From Clostridiales bacterium (GTDB lineage: Bacteria > Bacillota > Limnochordia > Darwinibacteriales > B1SED10-159), in assembly GCA_003551965.1 (NCBI GenBank), contig PUOC01000091.1:1-39035 (forward strand): a DNA stretch of 39,035 nucleotides, written 5' to 3'. The translations under genes and the position numbers were made by a program. Shown here piece after piece: positions 7,813 through 16,046 of the stretch (position 1 is its first letter; the number at the start of each line of letters is the position of its first letter). The notes under the pieces were generated by a model that was given only the letters and a program-made list of their open reading frames with translations, was not told the origin of the DNA and made no database searches.

Positions 7813-8313
7813 CAAAAAACCCTCCAACAGGAGGGTAAAAATGCAGACAGAAGGTTGGTTTTCCGGAGACTTCCCAAGTGTCGTTAGACGCACAGATGGC
7901 AGCACAGAGCGGCGGCAGTCAGTTGATTCCGCCCAAGGAACATGACTGGTGCTAAGGTTGGCCACTTGAACTGTGGGTTCATGTGTAGCCGGACATGGTC
8001 TTCTGGTTCCTATGTTAACGGCCGTGCCAAGAGCTGTATCATGTATGCGCTTGCATCCGAGGCTGTAAGTTCTGACCTCGAACCCGCCTGGGAAGGACCG
8101 GCTTCTCGTGTGCACGAAAAGCTGGGTTGTCGTTGCTCCATCCAAAATCGAGCTTTCAGGTGACAGCATCCTTGCATTGGTTTTCGTTCCGTACCAAAGG
8201 GAGACGTGATGATAGATTTGTGTTGCAATGGTTTGGCTGCGAACCAGATTGCCGCAGGGCATTCCTCCTTGGATGAAAGTTCCTTCTGTCTGCAAACGCA
8301 TCATCCCGCTTGC
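7813..8313 (-). ncRNA. Large structured non-coding RNA, unidentified (~500 nt)
   Basis: A stand-alone RNA gene inferred from three signals. A consensus sigma-A promoter (8320-8348) puts transcription start near 8313. An intrinsic terminator (7814-7835) ends it. Between them, the 5' segment TGCAGACAGAAGG (8294-8282) is perfectly complementary over 13 nt to the 3' segment CCTTCTGTCTGCA (7854-7842), closing the molecule like other large structured RNAs. Internal hairpins include an 8-bp stem with a GCAC loop (8102-8121), GCAAT..GGTT/AACC..ATTGC (8225-8252), ATGC-AAGC-GCAT and GGCGG/CCGCC. It lacks the signature sequences of RNase P RNA, tmRNA, SRP RNA or a T-box. A 171-codon frame runs through it and through the terminator (8304-7789) but has no ribosome-binding site. 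It lies between rpe and the TPP riboswitch. Confidence 0.7.
7814..7835 (-). terminator. Intrinsic terminator of the large RNA
   Basis: In the minus direction CCCTCC-TGTT-GGAGGG is followed by TTTTTTG. It begins 7 nt after the 3' strand of the closing helix and separates the RNA gene from the TPP riboswitch. Confidence 0.9.
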
Positions 8314-8319
8314 AAGTTT

Positions 8320-8348
8320 ATTATAGCTCGACTTAATGCACTTGTCAA
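8320..8348 (-). promoter_or_regulatory. Consensus sigma-A promoter of the large RNA
   Basis: Both boxes are exact consensus: TTGACA (8343-8348) and TATAAT (8320-8325), 17 nt apart. This is the strongest promoter in the window and it drives no recognisable protein gene, consistent with a highly expressed RNA. Confidence 0.92.
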
Positions 8349-8458
8349 GCCATTCTTTTCATTTTTTGCCGAAAAAACCTTAAAAGAGCCGGGGCCGGTT
8401 GCCTCCCAATCTCCGCTGAACCCATACGGCCATACTGGCAGCCTCGGTGCCTATTGGG

Positions 8459-9109
8459 TCAGCTGCGAACTGCTCTACGCATGGCCTCAATATAGGCCTG
8501 CGGTTCCTTCGCCCGGAATATGGACGAGCCGGCCACCAAGATCGATGCCCCCGCAGTTACCAGGGCCGGTGTATTATCGATACTAATTCCGCCATCGACT
8601 TCAATGGCAATAGGACGCTGCCCCACAAGTTCGCGGGCTTGTCGTATCTTATCGATACTGGCCGGAATAAACTCCTGGCCTCCAAACCCAGGGTTTACCG
8701 ACATGATCAGGATCAGGTCTACCTGATCTAAGATCGGATGCAGCCACCCGACGGGAGTGTGGGGATTCAACGAAACGCCGGCGCCCGCACCCAGACTGCG
8801 GATCAGAGAGAGGATGCGGTGAAGATGCACAGTAGTTTCGTAGTGCACCGTGATAAAGGCCGGATGGAGACTGGCCACTTCTTCGATGTACTGTTCGGGG
8901 TTGTCAACCATGAGATGAACGTCCAGCGGCAGATCGGACGATCTGGCGGCTGCTTCAGCAATCAAGGGTCCAAAGGACAGGTTAGGGACGAAATGTCCGT
9001 CCATCATGTCAATGTGGAGCAAGTCAGCGTTGGCCACAGATTGGAGCTGGTCGCCCAAGCATGCAAAATCTGCCGCCAAAACAGAAGGGCTAATCCGCAA
9101 ATCGTTCAT
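8459..9109 (-). CDS. rpe: Ribulose-phosphate 3-epimerase
   Basis: Interconverts D-ribulose 5-phosphate and D-xylulose 5-phosphate in the pentose phosphate pathway. The 216-residue TIM-barrel protein shows the family motifs ISPSVLAADFACLG (6-19), LHIDMMDGHFVPN (metal-binding His and Asp), DVHLMVDNPEQ, SVNPGFGGQEF and EVDGGIS, then AGSSIF in the phosphate-binding loop. ATG with AAAGGAG upstream. It is the last gene of the rlmN-FHA-stp-prkC-rsgA-rpe unit, 13 nt after rsgA, the same order as in Bacillus subtilis. Confidence 0.97.
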   Translation of the reverse strand: MNDLRISPSVLAADFACLGDQLQSVANADLLHIDMMDGHFVPNLSFGPLIAEAAARSSDLPLDVHLMVDNPEQYIEEVASLHPAFITVHYETTVHLHRILSLIRSLGAGAGVSLNPHTPVGWLHPILDQVDLILIMSVNPGFGGQEFIPASIDKIRQARELVGQRPIAIEVDGGISIDNTPALVTAGASILVAGSSIFRAKEPQAYIEAMRRAVRS

Positions 9110-9122
9110 GGGGGAACTCCTT

Positions 9123-10007
9123 TCAGTAACGGTTGGTGCGTTGAATTTCTTCTCGGAATGCTGTGTAGTGCCGGTAACGGCTCAGGGATATCCTGCCCTC
9201 ATCCACGGCCTTCTTTACGGCACAATTTGCCTCGTTTGTATGGGTGCACCCTCGGAACGGACAGTTCTGTGATGCTTCGTGGATCTCTGGGAAACAAAAG
9301 CACAGCTCGTCGAGGGGAATGTCTGCAATGGAGAGCTGCGAAAAGCCCGGCGTGTCTGCCACAAAACCACCATTCGGGAGGGCGATCAAGGAAACTTGGC
9401 GCGTGGTGTGGCGTCCTCGCTTTAGTTTGGGGCTGATTCCTCCAACCTCCAGTTGGACGTCTGGGCAAAGTGCGTTGATAAGTGCAGATTTGCCCACGCC
9501 CGAGGGACCAGCCAGTGCAGTAACATTTCCCTGCAGCCACATCTTCAGCTCGTCTAGCCCGCTCTTTTCCAGCGCACTGACGGCAAACACAGGATAGAAC
9601 AAAAGATCGTCCTGCAGACGTTCCCATTCTTTCTGCGCATCCAAAGCCAAATCTTCTTTGTTGAAGCAGATGGCCGGCGGTATGCGGTGGTGTTCTGCTA
9701 AGACCAAAATGCGATCCAAAAGCAGCGCATTAGGCGGCGGAGAGGCACAGGCCATCACTGCCAACATTTGGTCCACGTTAGCTAGGGCTGGGCGCGGCAC
9801 TGCGTTTTTGCGGGGCAGAACTTCTTCAATCTGCCCCTGTTCCCCTGGACTGCCCGCGGTTACCTTTACCCAGTCACCAACTGCAACTCCTTGCCGGGAC
9901 AGCCGCAGCCGGCCTCGCAGTTTGCACTGCAGTTTGCTCCCGTCGTCCAAGACTACGTCATAGAATCCGCCGACGCCCGTTACAATCCTGCCCGTATGCT
10001 GTTTCAT
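9123..10007 (-). CDS. rsgA: Ribosome small subunit-dependent GTPase A
   Basis: RsgA is a circularly permuted GTPase that checks late 30S maturation. Order in the 294-residue protein: OB-fold (about 1-70), G4 NKED (116-119), G1 P-loop GPSGVGKS (167-174), switch I with RGRHTT (198-203), G3 DTPG (218-221), and a C-terminal zinc site of C249, C254, H256 and C262. The ATG overlaps the prkC stop by 4 nt (ATGA), so it is coupled to prkC. The prkC-rsgA adjacency is conserved in Firmicutes; in B. subtilis this GTPase is a substrate of PrkC. Confidence 0.96.
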   Translation of the reverse strand: MKQHTGRIVTGVGGFYDVVLDDGSKLQCKLRGRLRLSRQGVAVGDWVKVTAGSPGEQGQIEEVLPRKNAVPRPALANVDQMLAVMACASPPPNALLLDRILVLAEHHRIPPAICFNKEDLALDAQKEWERLQDDLLFYPVFAVSALEKSGLDELKMWLQGNVTALAGPSGVGKSALINALCPDVQLEVGGISPKLKRGRHTTRQVSLIALPNGGFVADTPGFSQLSIADIPLDELCFCFPEIHEASQNCPFRGCTHTNEANCAVKKAVDEGRISLSRYRHYTAFREEIQRTNRY

Positions 10008-12055
10008 GATTCGTTCAAGTCCTCGAACGGAGCGTCAAGGAACATCCGTCCTCCGATATAAACCTGGACTTGTGCACCGCCGCCTCGTCCTTGGATCGAC
10101 TTGGAGAAGCGACTGCCTCCGGGTTCTGTTTCGCGGAACACCTCGCGAGCTCCGAAGTCATCGATTACGAGGATCACCACTTCTTGGCTGCGCCCATCTG
10201 GAACTTCAATGGTTACCTCCGCACTCTTCCAGGCCGTATCCTGTTCCCACTGTTCGGTTTCGTCCTCAGGATCGCTGATGTCCAGGTCATCGAAGCGGTC
10301 AACATCATCAATTCCAATGGGACCAGGGACGTCCGTTTCGTCATCCGGCCTGCCGGCGATGGCCGGAGGCCCCTCATCCGGACTGCCCTGCGAATAGACA
10401 AAGTCCACTGGCCAGCCTGCCTCCACTTCACTGCCGGGAGTCGGATTTTGCTCAATGATGTCGCCGGTGCTCACCGACATACTGTATTCAGGCCAAGTGC
10501 TGCCAATGTCCAGTCCGATTTCTTTCAGCTCCTCTTCGGCTTTGTCCAAGGCAATACCCCGCAGGTCCGGGACTTCCACGCTCTCTAATGCCTCCCGCCC
10601 GCGGTTAATCTTCAGATCAACGGCTATACCCCGCGTTACTTCCTGTCCGGATTCGGGAGCCTGGTCGACCACGCTGTTGAGAGGTGCATCGGTGTCCATG
10701 ACTCCTTCTTCACTGCCGAGGGTGAAACCAGCCTGGGTCAACTGCAGACGTGCCTCGCGAAAACTCAGCCCAATCACATCAGGCACTTCTACATATTCGG
10801 GGCCGCGGCTGACCTGTACGGCAACCTCTCGTCCTTCTCGCACTGTACGTCCCGCAGAGGGCTCTTGATTGACCACGGAGCCCGCTGGTATATCGCTGTC
10901 GTAGACTTCCTGGGCAATTCCCATCTGCAGGCCATATTGCTCCAGCAGCTCCCGTGCTTCTGTCTCCGTTAACTCGGTGACAGGCGGCACCTGAACTTCG
11001 GCCGGAAACAAGATCCGCGGAACGATGATCTGGGCTCCCCAGATCATCGTTCCCAGCAAGAGAACGACCAGCAGCGCTGGTAACAGCCTTCGGCGCTTTC
11101 TCTGGGCCTGTTTCGAGTTCGATGTCCGTTTTCCCGCTGCCATGTCTTCCTCCTCAGCCCATTCTCCGTTTTCATCGTCCGGCTGTGATTGGGTGTTGGG
11201 GTACTGTGGCTCATAGGCCGTGGTAGCCACCGATGCCCAATCGTTCTGCAGTTGAAGCAGCAGGGAGGCCGTTTTTTCGGCACTCTCTATACGCTGGGCG
11301 GGCTTCTTTTCCAGCAGTTTCATAACAAGGGATACCATGGCAGGAGGTACATCCGACCGCACATCTTCTATGCTTGGCGGTTGATCCTGGATCTGCTTGA
11401 GGGCGGTGGCAATCGGACTTTCACCTTTGAACGGGACGGAACCCGTCAGCATTTCGTATAGAACAACGCCTAAGGAATAAAGATCTGAATAGTGCTCCAC
11501 ATGGATGCCTTTGGCCTGTTCGGGCGAAAAATAATGAACAGAACCCAGCACCATACCAGTCTGGGTTAAATTCGCTGAGGACAAGGCCTGGGCGATCCCG
11601 AAGTCGGTAACTTTCACCCGGTCATCCTTCGATATGAGAATGTTGTGAGGTTTGATGTCTCGATGAACAATCCCGTGCTGGTGGGCATGGGCTAGGGCCT
11701 GGGCAATCTGTGACCCGATGCGTATGCAGTAATCGCTAGACAGCGGACCCTCCCGCTTAACAACTTGATTAAGCGTTTCCCCCACAACATATTCCATCAC
11801 AATGAAATGCAGGTTTCCCGTATCGCCAACGTCATAAATGTTTACGATATTGGGGTGGGAGAGGCTGGCTGCAGCCTGCGCTTCGCGGCGAAAACGCTGT
11901 CTGAACTCACCATCGCTGGCAAACTGTGACCGCAGGACTTTTACAGCCACCTGCCTGTTCAAAAGGGTATCTCTAGCGCGGTAAACAATTGCCATGCCGC
12001 CTTCGCCGGTTTTTTCAAGGATCTCATACCGGTTGTGAAGAACCTGACCTATCAT
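10004..12055 (-). CDS. prkC: PASTA domain Ser/Thr protein kinase PrkC/Stk1
   Basis: Membrane Ser/Thr kinase whose outer PASTA repeats sense peptidoglycan fragments. In 683 residues: glycine loop GEGGMAIVY (17-25), catalytic Lys39, HRDIKPHN (131-138), DFG (151-153), a Glu/Asp-rich juxtamembrane stretch, a basic stop-transfer region and one membrane segment near 324-345, then three PASTA repeats. After the repeats comes an acidic linker and about 60 residues ending in VQVYIGGRMFLDAPF, an extra C-terminal domain seen in some clostridial relatives. The ATG at 12055 is chosen because AAAGGTGA precedes it and MIGQVLHNRYEI is the family start; it overlaps the stp end by 32 nt. Confidence 0.95.
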   Translation of the reverse strand: MIGQVLHNRYEILEKTGEGGMAIVYRARDTLLNRQVAVKVLRSQFASDGEFRQRFRREAQAAASLSHPNIVNIYDVGDTGNLHFIVMEYVVGETLNQVVKREGPLSSDYCIRIGSQIAQALAHAHQHGIVHRDIKPHNILISKDDRVKVTDFGIAQALSSANLTQTGMVLGSVHYFSPEQAKGIHVEHYSDLYSLGVVLYEMLTGSVPFKGESPIATALKQIQDQPPSIEDVRSDVPPAMVSLVMKLLEKKPAQRIESAEKTASLLLQLQNDWASVATTAYEPQYPNTQSQPDDENGEWAEEEDMAAGKRTSNSKQAQRKRRRLLPALLVVLLLGTMIWGAQIIVPRILFPAEVQVPPVTELTETEARELLEQYGLQMGIAQEVYDSDIPAGSVVNQEPSAGRTVREGREVAVQVSRGPEYVEVPDVIGLSFREARLQLTQAGFTLGSEEGVMDTDAPLNSVVDQAPESGQEVTRGIAVDLKINRGREALESVEVPDLRGIALDKAEEELKEIGLDIGSTWPEYSMSVSTGDIIEQNPTPGSEVEAGWPVDFVYSQGSPDEGPPAIAGRPDDETDVPGPIGIDDVDRFDDLDISDPEDETEQWEQDTAWKSAEVTIEVPDGRSQEVVILVIDDFGAREVFRETEPGGSRFSKSIQGRGGGAQVQVYIGGRMFLDAPFEDLNES

Positions 12056-12809
12056 GGTACTCACCTTTCCTTGACCGGTTTGCGACAAAGTTCGAGCCAG
12101 AATGCTCCGGGACATGAACGACGATTACTGTGGTGTTATCAGGCCCGCCCCGCCGATCTGCTTCTTGGACCAGTGTCTCAGCGGCTGCGGAAGGGGGTGT
12201 GTTCTCCAGCACGGACAGCACTTCAGCGTCTGACAGTACCGCTGTCAGTCCGTCTGTACACAACAGCAGAATATCGCCGGGGCGAATTGGGTGGCGCTGA
12301 ACATCAACGTCTACGCTGCCGCTTCCTAAGGCCTGTGTAAGCATGTGTTTCTGTGGGTGGTACTGCGCCTCTTCCGGCTGCAGCGACCCGTTGCGCACCA
12401 ACTCACCGGTAACCGAGTGATCGTGTGTGAGACGAACAAGCCGCTGATCGCGCATGAGATAGGCGCGGCTGTCACCGACATGGCCCACATAGACCGCACG
12501 GCTCGGCAGCGGCGGCGGAAACACGGCCATGGTCATGGTGGTACCCATGCCGTTGTACTGTGCGTTGCGGGCAGCCGTGGTTTTGATCCGTGTGTGGGCA
12601 TCCTGAATCAAGGCTTCCAACTCCGATGGCAGATCCGAAAAAGCAAAGGTGTGAGCTTGAACGGTCTCAACGGCCAGCTGAGAAGCGACTTCGCCCGCTT
12701 GGTGACCACCCATCCCGTCACAGATAACGGCGCAGTACGCATTATGCCAATGGGAGTCTTCATTGGTTTCCCGTACACTGCCTCTGCTGGTAGCGCTTTC
12801 GATCTCCAT
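12024..12809 (-). CDS. stp: PP2C-family Ser/Thr protein phosphatase Stp/PrpC
   Basis: Metal-dependent phosphatase that reverses PrkC phosphorylation. In 261 residues the PP2C motifs are RETNEDS (13-19), the metal-binding CDGMGGHQAGE (30-40), HVGDSRAYL, CTDGLTAVLSD and GGPDNTTVIVV. The ATG at 12809 has AAAGGAGTGA just upstream and starts 4 nt after the FHA gene stop; a longer frame reaching 12959 overlaps that gene and is discarded. Its last codons overlap the prkC start by 32 nt, so phosphatase and kinase are translationally coupled. Confidence 0.95.
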   Translation of the reverse strand: MEIESATSRGSVRETNEDSHWHNAYCAVICDGMGGHQAGEVASQLAVETVQAHTFAFSDLPSELEALIQDAHTRIKTTAARNAQYNGMGTTMTMAVFPPPLPSRAVYVGHVGDSRAYLMRDQRLVRLTHDHSVTGELVRNGSLQPEEAQYHPQKHMLTQALGSGSVDVDVQRHPIRPGDILLLCTDGLTAVLSDAEVLSVLENTPPSAAAETLVQEADRRGGPDNTTVIVVHVPEHSGSNFVANRSRKGEYHDRSGSSQPV

Positions 12810-12813
12810 GTCG

Positions 12814-13584
12814 TCACTCCTTTGATACGGCCTCTGCGGATGCGGCTTCTTGGAACTCCAGTACAGAATTCCCGATATGGATAATATCATGCAAGGACAA
12901 TTTCGTCTCTTGGATGGGCTGGCCGTTAACATACGTGCCGTTGGTACTCTGCCTGTCAATTATGTGATAGGAATGTCCATGCCTGATAATTTCGGCATGG
13001 AGACGGCTTGCCTTTGGATCTGGCAGTTGGATGGTGCATCTCGGCCCGCGGCCAAGGGATGTCTTGGTGCCTAATGCAAATTCCCGGATGCTGCCATTAC
13101 TCTGGCTGTACAGAAGTCGGGCGCCGGAGTGCTTTGTTTCTAGCACGGTGAATATTCGAGTTTGGCCGTGGTTGGCATCGGCCATCGGGTGCCTGTCCGC
13201 TGTGCCCAACTCCGGATCTTCAAGAAACTGTGTCTCCATGTGGATTTCCGATGGTGTCAGCTGGTCATCGCTTTCCAGAACAATATGGAGTGATCCGATA
13301 AAGCTTAAGGATTCCTTTTCTGCTTTCTGGACCAAAACTCCTTTTAATTCTTCGATTAAAGTCTGTTCCATGCATTTGACATCCGCGGCAATATTGGGAT
13401 GCAGAAGGATGGTGTAGACATTGGGCACATAGGTCTTTGAGATACTGACGCGGCGATTTTCATCCATGGCCCGCAGAAGCGAACGTCCCAGATCCACTGG
13501 TTGGATGTGCTGCCCATGGGAGCGGCGGCTCAAGCCTTCAATGAACTGCCCCACCGCTCCCTCCAGTTTTCGCAGAAACTTCAT
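12814..13584 (-). CDS. DUF3662/FHA domain protein (FhaA-like)
   Basis: A 256-residue protein with an N-terminal DUF3662 domain (about 1-120, starting MKFLRKLEGAVGQFIEG) and a C-terminal FHA domain (about 170-250) containing LGRGPRC, SRLHAEI and STNGTYVNG, the residues that bind phosphothreonine. It resembles mycobacterial FhaA, a reader of PknB-type kinase signals in cell wall synthesis. Encoded between rlmN and stp-prkC, it is the likely phosphopeptide-binding partner of this kinase, an inference from context. The ATG overlaps the rlmN stop by 4 nt (ATGA); the longer frame upstream is inside rlmN. Confidence 0.9.
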   Translation of the reverse strand: MKFLRKLEGAVGQFIEGLSRRSHGQHIQPVDLGRSLLRAMDENRRVSISKTYVPNVYTILLHPNIAADVKCMEQTLIEELKGVLVQKAEKESLSFIGSLHIVLESDDQLTPSEIHMETQFLEDPELGTADRHPMADANHGQTRIFTVLETKHSGARLLYSQSNGSIREFALGTKTSLGRGPRCTIQLPDPKASRLHAEIIRHGHSYHIIDRQSTNGTYVNGQPIQETKLSLHDIIHIGNSVLEFQEAASAEAVSKE

Positions 13585-14624
13585 GGCCGACGTTCCCCCT
13601 TTAGCCGCAGCTGGCCGCATGCCGCTGCAATATCCTGTCCCCGTTCCTGTCGGATAGTGCACGGAATTTTTCTGTGTCCTAGGATTCGCGCAAACCTCTG
13701 CATTTCATCTTCGCCAGGAGGCCGTCCAGCCCCTTCCGCAGGGTTGACGGGGATAATGTTGACATGTCCGTGGATGCCCCGCAACTGTTTAGCCAAGGAC
13801 TCGGCGTCATCCGCGGAACTGTTGAACCCTTCGATAAGTGCGTATTCAAAGGTAAGACGGCGCCCGGTGGCGTCGGCATAGTATCCGCAAGCCTGCAACA
13901 GCTGTTCCAGGGAATGTGTGCGGTTGATGGGCATGATTTGGGAACGCCGCTCATTGTCTGGTGCGTGCAGGGACACAGCGAGGGTGATGGCCAGTCCTTC
14001 ATCGGCCAGACGGTAGATTTCCGGAACCAATCCGCAAGTGGAGACCGTGATCCGGCGGCCGCTGATATTGCGGCCCTTTTCGTCGCAGAGCAGATGCACA
14101 CTGCGCAGAACGGCGTCATAGTTCGCGAGCGGCTCGCCCATGCCCATATAGACTACATGGGTAATGCCTCCGGCCTCCCTGCAGAGATTGTGGACCAAAA
14201 GCACCTGACCAGCGATTTCCGCTGCCGTCAACTGCCGGATCCAACCCATCGACCCTGTGGCACAGAACGTGCATCCCATGGCGCACCCGACCTGCGTCGA
14301 TATGCATACTGTTCGACGCTGTTGTTCGGGTATCATCACGGCCTCAACGGACTGGCCGTCGGTAAGCCGCAGTAGATACTTCTCGGTACCGTCTGCGGAG
14401 ACTTGGCGATGGCTGCACGCTAATGAAGGAAACTCGAGCGAATCGGCCAGCGACTGTCTATTGCTAGAAGAGATATTCGTCATCTGCTCCCAATCCTGGA
14501 CGGTTCGGGCGTGAATCCAATGGAAAACCTGATCGCCGCGGAATGGCGGCAACCCCAGCGCTGTACAGTGCTGACGGAGCTCGGTACGGTAGAGACCGGC
14601 AGCCGCGAGTTTTGAAGGACTCAT
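13581..14624 (-). CDS. rlmN: Dual-specificity 23S rRNA A2503 / tRNA A37 C2-methyltransferase RlmN
   Basis: Radical-SAM enzyme that adds a methyl group to C2 of A2503 in 23S rRNA and A37 in some tRNAs. In 347 residues the 4Fe-4S cluster ligands are in CAMGCTFC (C114, C118, C121); GMGEPLANYD follows, and the C-terminal AAACGQL holds the methyl-carrying cysteine (C336). The ATG at 14624 is preceded by GGAGGTGA; an open frame to 14771 runs into the tRNA terminator region and is not coding. First gene of the minus-strand unit to rpe; no clear promoter is seen in the 100 bp upstream. Confidence 0.96.
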   Translation of the reverse strand: MSPSKLAAAGLYRTELRQHCTALGLPPFRGDQVFHWIHARTVQDWEQMTNISSSNRQSLADSLEFPSLACSHRQVSADGTEKYLLRLTDGQSVEAVMIPEQQRRTVCISTQVGCAMGCTFCATGSMGWIRQLTAAEIAGQVLLVHNLCREAGGITHVVYMGMGEPLANYDAVLRSVHLLCDEKGRNISGRRITVSTCGLVPEIYRLADEGLAITLAVSLHAPDNERRSQIMPINRTHSLEQLLQACGYYADATGRRLTFEYALIEGFNSSADDAESLAKQLRGIHGHVNIIPVNPAEGAGRPPGEDEMQRFARILGHRKIPCTIRQERGQDIAAACGQLRLKGERRP

Positions 14625-14720
14625 GGGGTCTTCACCTCCGGCGTTTGGGTTATGCTCATAGGGTATTAATCTGTGTCCTTGATTGCGGGGATCTCTGCGG
14701 GTAAGCTGCCTTCGCAAACA

Positions 14721-14748
14721 AAAAAACTGGAGGCAGCGCCATCCAGTT
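14721..14748 (-). terminator. Intrinsic terminator of tRNA-Pro
   Basis: In the minus direction AACTGGA (14748-14742), a 10-nt loop and TCCAGTT (14731-14725) are followed by a T-run (TTTTTTTG overall). It ends tRNA transcription ahead of rlmN. Confidence 0.88.
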
Positions 14749-14756
14749 GAGGACAA

Positions 14757-14833
<77 letters not shown>

Positions 14834-14861
14834 ACGGATATTGTGTGATGCGTTATAAAAT

Positions 14862-14890
14862 AGTATATCGGTTAGGCAGGACTTTGTCAA
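14862..14890 (-). promoter_or_regulatory. Sigma-A promoter of tRNA-Pro
   Basis: TTGACA (14885-14890) and TATACT (14862-14867) with a 17-nt spacer on the minus strand, 28 nt upstream of the tRNA. Confidence 0.9.
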
Positions 14891-14955
14891 TGAAAAGCGA
14901 ATACAAGCTCGGAACCATGTTAACATATTACTGGCAGAGAAAGGAAGTTGTATCC

Positions 14956-16014
14956 GTGGAGCAGTTGAAAGTAGGCGTCATTGGCTGCGGCAACGTGTCC
15001 AAAGTCCATTTTGCCGCCGTGGCCGCAAATCCCCAGGCCCAATTAGTTGCAGCGTGCGATATAAAGCCGAATCGGGCTGCAGCCTATGGCGCAGAATATC
15101 AAGTTCCCGACTTCACTGACTACAAGGACGTGCTCGACTTAGAACCGGACATTATACACATCTGCACTCCCCACCACACTCACGCAGACATATGTATAGA
15201 TGCCTGTGATCGCGGAATCCATGTACTCACAGAGAAGCCCATGGCTGTTTCCCTGCATGACGCTGACCGTATGAGGACTGCTGCCGAGAGAAACGGCACC
15301 TATCTGGGAGTTATCTTCCAGAATCGCTACAATGCGGCGTCCATAGCGGTGAAGAAGGCAGTGGACGAAGGACGGTTAGGAAAAGTATACGGCACTCGCA
15401 TGTTTGTAACTTGGTACCGCCCCGACGAGTACTATTCCCGCAGTGATTGGAAGGGGACGTGGGACATGGAAGGCGGTGGTGTCCTCATTGACCAGGCCAT
15501 CCACACTATTGATCTCATGCAGTGGATAGTCGGCAGCATAGACAGTCTTGAGGCCAGCATGGACAACCGCACCCATGACCTTATTGATGTGGAAGACGTG
15601 GCTGAAGCTACGGTGTATTTCAAAAACGGTGCCATTGGCAGCCTCTATGCGGTGAACTATTATACCTATGATGCCGATGTCTTCCTCGAGGTCCATGGGC
15701 AGTATGGGATTGCACGCATAGAGAAGGATGCGGCTATGATTAAGCTTAAGGGACAGGAGCCCGAGATTGTCAGACCGCCGGAGGAGAATTCAGCTCCCGG
15801 CAAATCCTATTGGGGCGCAAGCCACAAGACACAGATTGCCCAATTCTATGAATCAGTCCTTAACGGTACTCCCGTGGATATCGATGGTGCAGAAGGCCGC
15901 ACCGCTTTGGAAATAGTACGCTCCATTTACTACAGCGGAGGACACAACAGCTGTAAAGTGGAATTTCCTTTCCGGGAGCCAGCGGGGTTTCAACCGGCCA
16001 GCCTCACCCGTTGA
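14956..16014 (+). CDS. Gfo/Idh/MocA family NAD(P)-dependent oxidoreductase
   Basis: A 352-residue sugar or inositol dehydrogenase-like oxidoreductase. The Rossmann motif GVIGCGNVSKVH is at 7-18, followed by HICTPHHTHADI and the family's EKPMA (93-97), whose Lys takes part in catalysis. The C-terminal half has DMEGGGVLIDQAIHTIDLMQW with the conserved substrate-domain residues. Start: GTG at 14956, with AAAGGAAG at 10 nt, giving the usual family N-terminus; the open frame upstream is not family-like. It is a lone plus-strand gene between tRNA-Pro and a hairpin, so context gives no clue to its substrate. Confidence 0.88.
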   Translation: MEQLKVGVIGCGNVSKVHFAAVAANPQAQLVAACDIKPNRAAAYGAEYQVPDFTDYKDVLDLEPDIIHICTPHHTHADICIDACDRGIHVLTEKPMAVSLHDADRMRTAAERNGTYLGVIFQNRYNAASIAVKKAVDEGRLGKVYGTRMFVTWYRPDEYYSRSDWKGTWDMEGGGVLIDQAIHTIDLMQWIVGSIDSLEASMDNRTHDLIDVEDVAEATVYFKNGAIGSLYAVNYYTYDADVFLEVHGQYGIARIEKDAAMIKLKGQEPEIVRPPEENSAPGKSYWGASHKTQIAQFYESVLNGTPVDIDGAEGRTALEIVRSIYYSGGHNSCKVEFPFREPAGFQPASLTR

Positions 16015-16018
16015 GATA

Positions 16019-16046
16019 GCGTATTGCCTCGAACGAGGCAATACGC
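16019..16046 (+). terminator. Hairpin after the oxidoreductase gene
   Basis: A perfect 12-bp stem (GCGTATTGCCTC with GAGGCAATACGC) and a GAAC tetraloop, 4 nt after the stop codon, followed by TTCTATCTATG. The U-tract is imperfect, but position and stem fit a terminator. Confidence 0.65.

Noticed and set aside
7789-8304. 171-codon open frame across the large RNA
   Set aside because: It has no ribosome-binding site, its sequence resembles no protein family I know, and it runs through the closing helix and the intrinsic terminator; the RNA features explain the DNA better.
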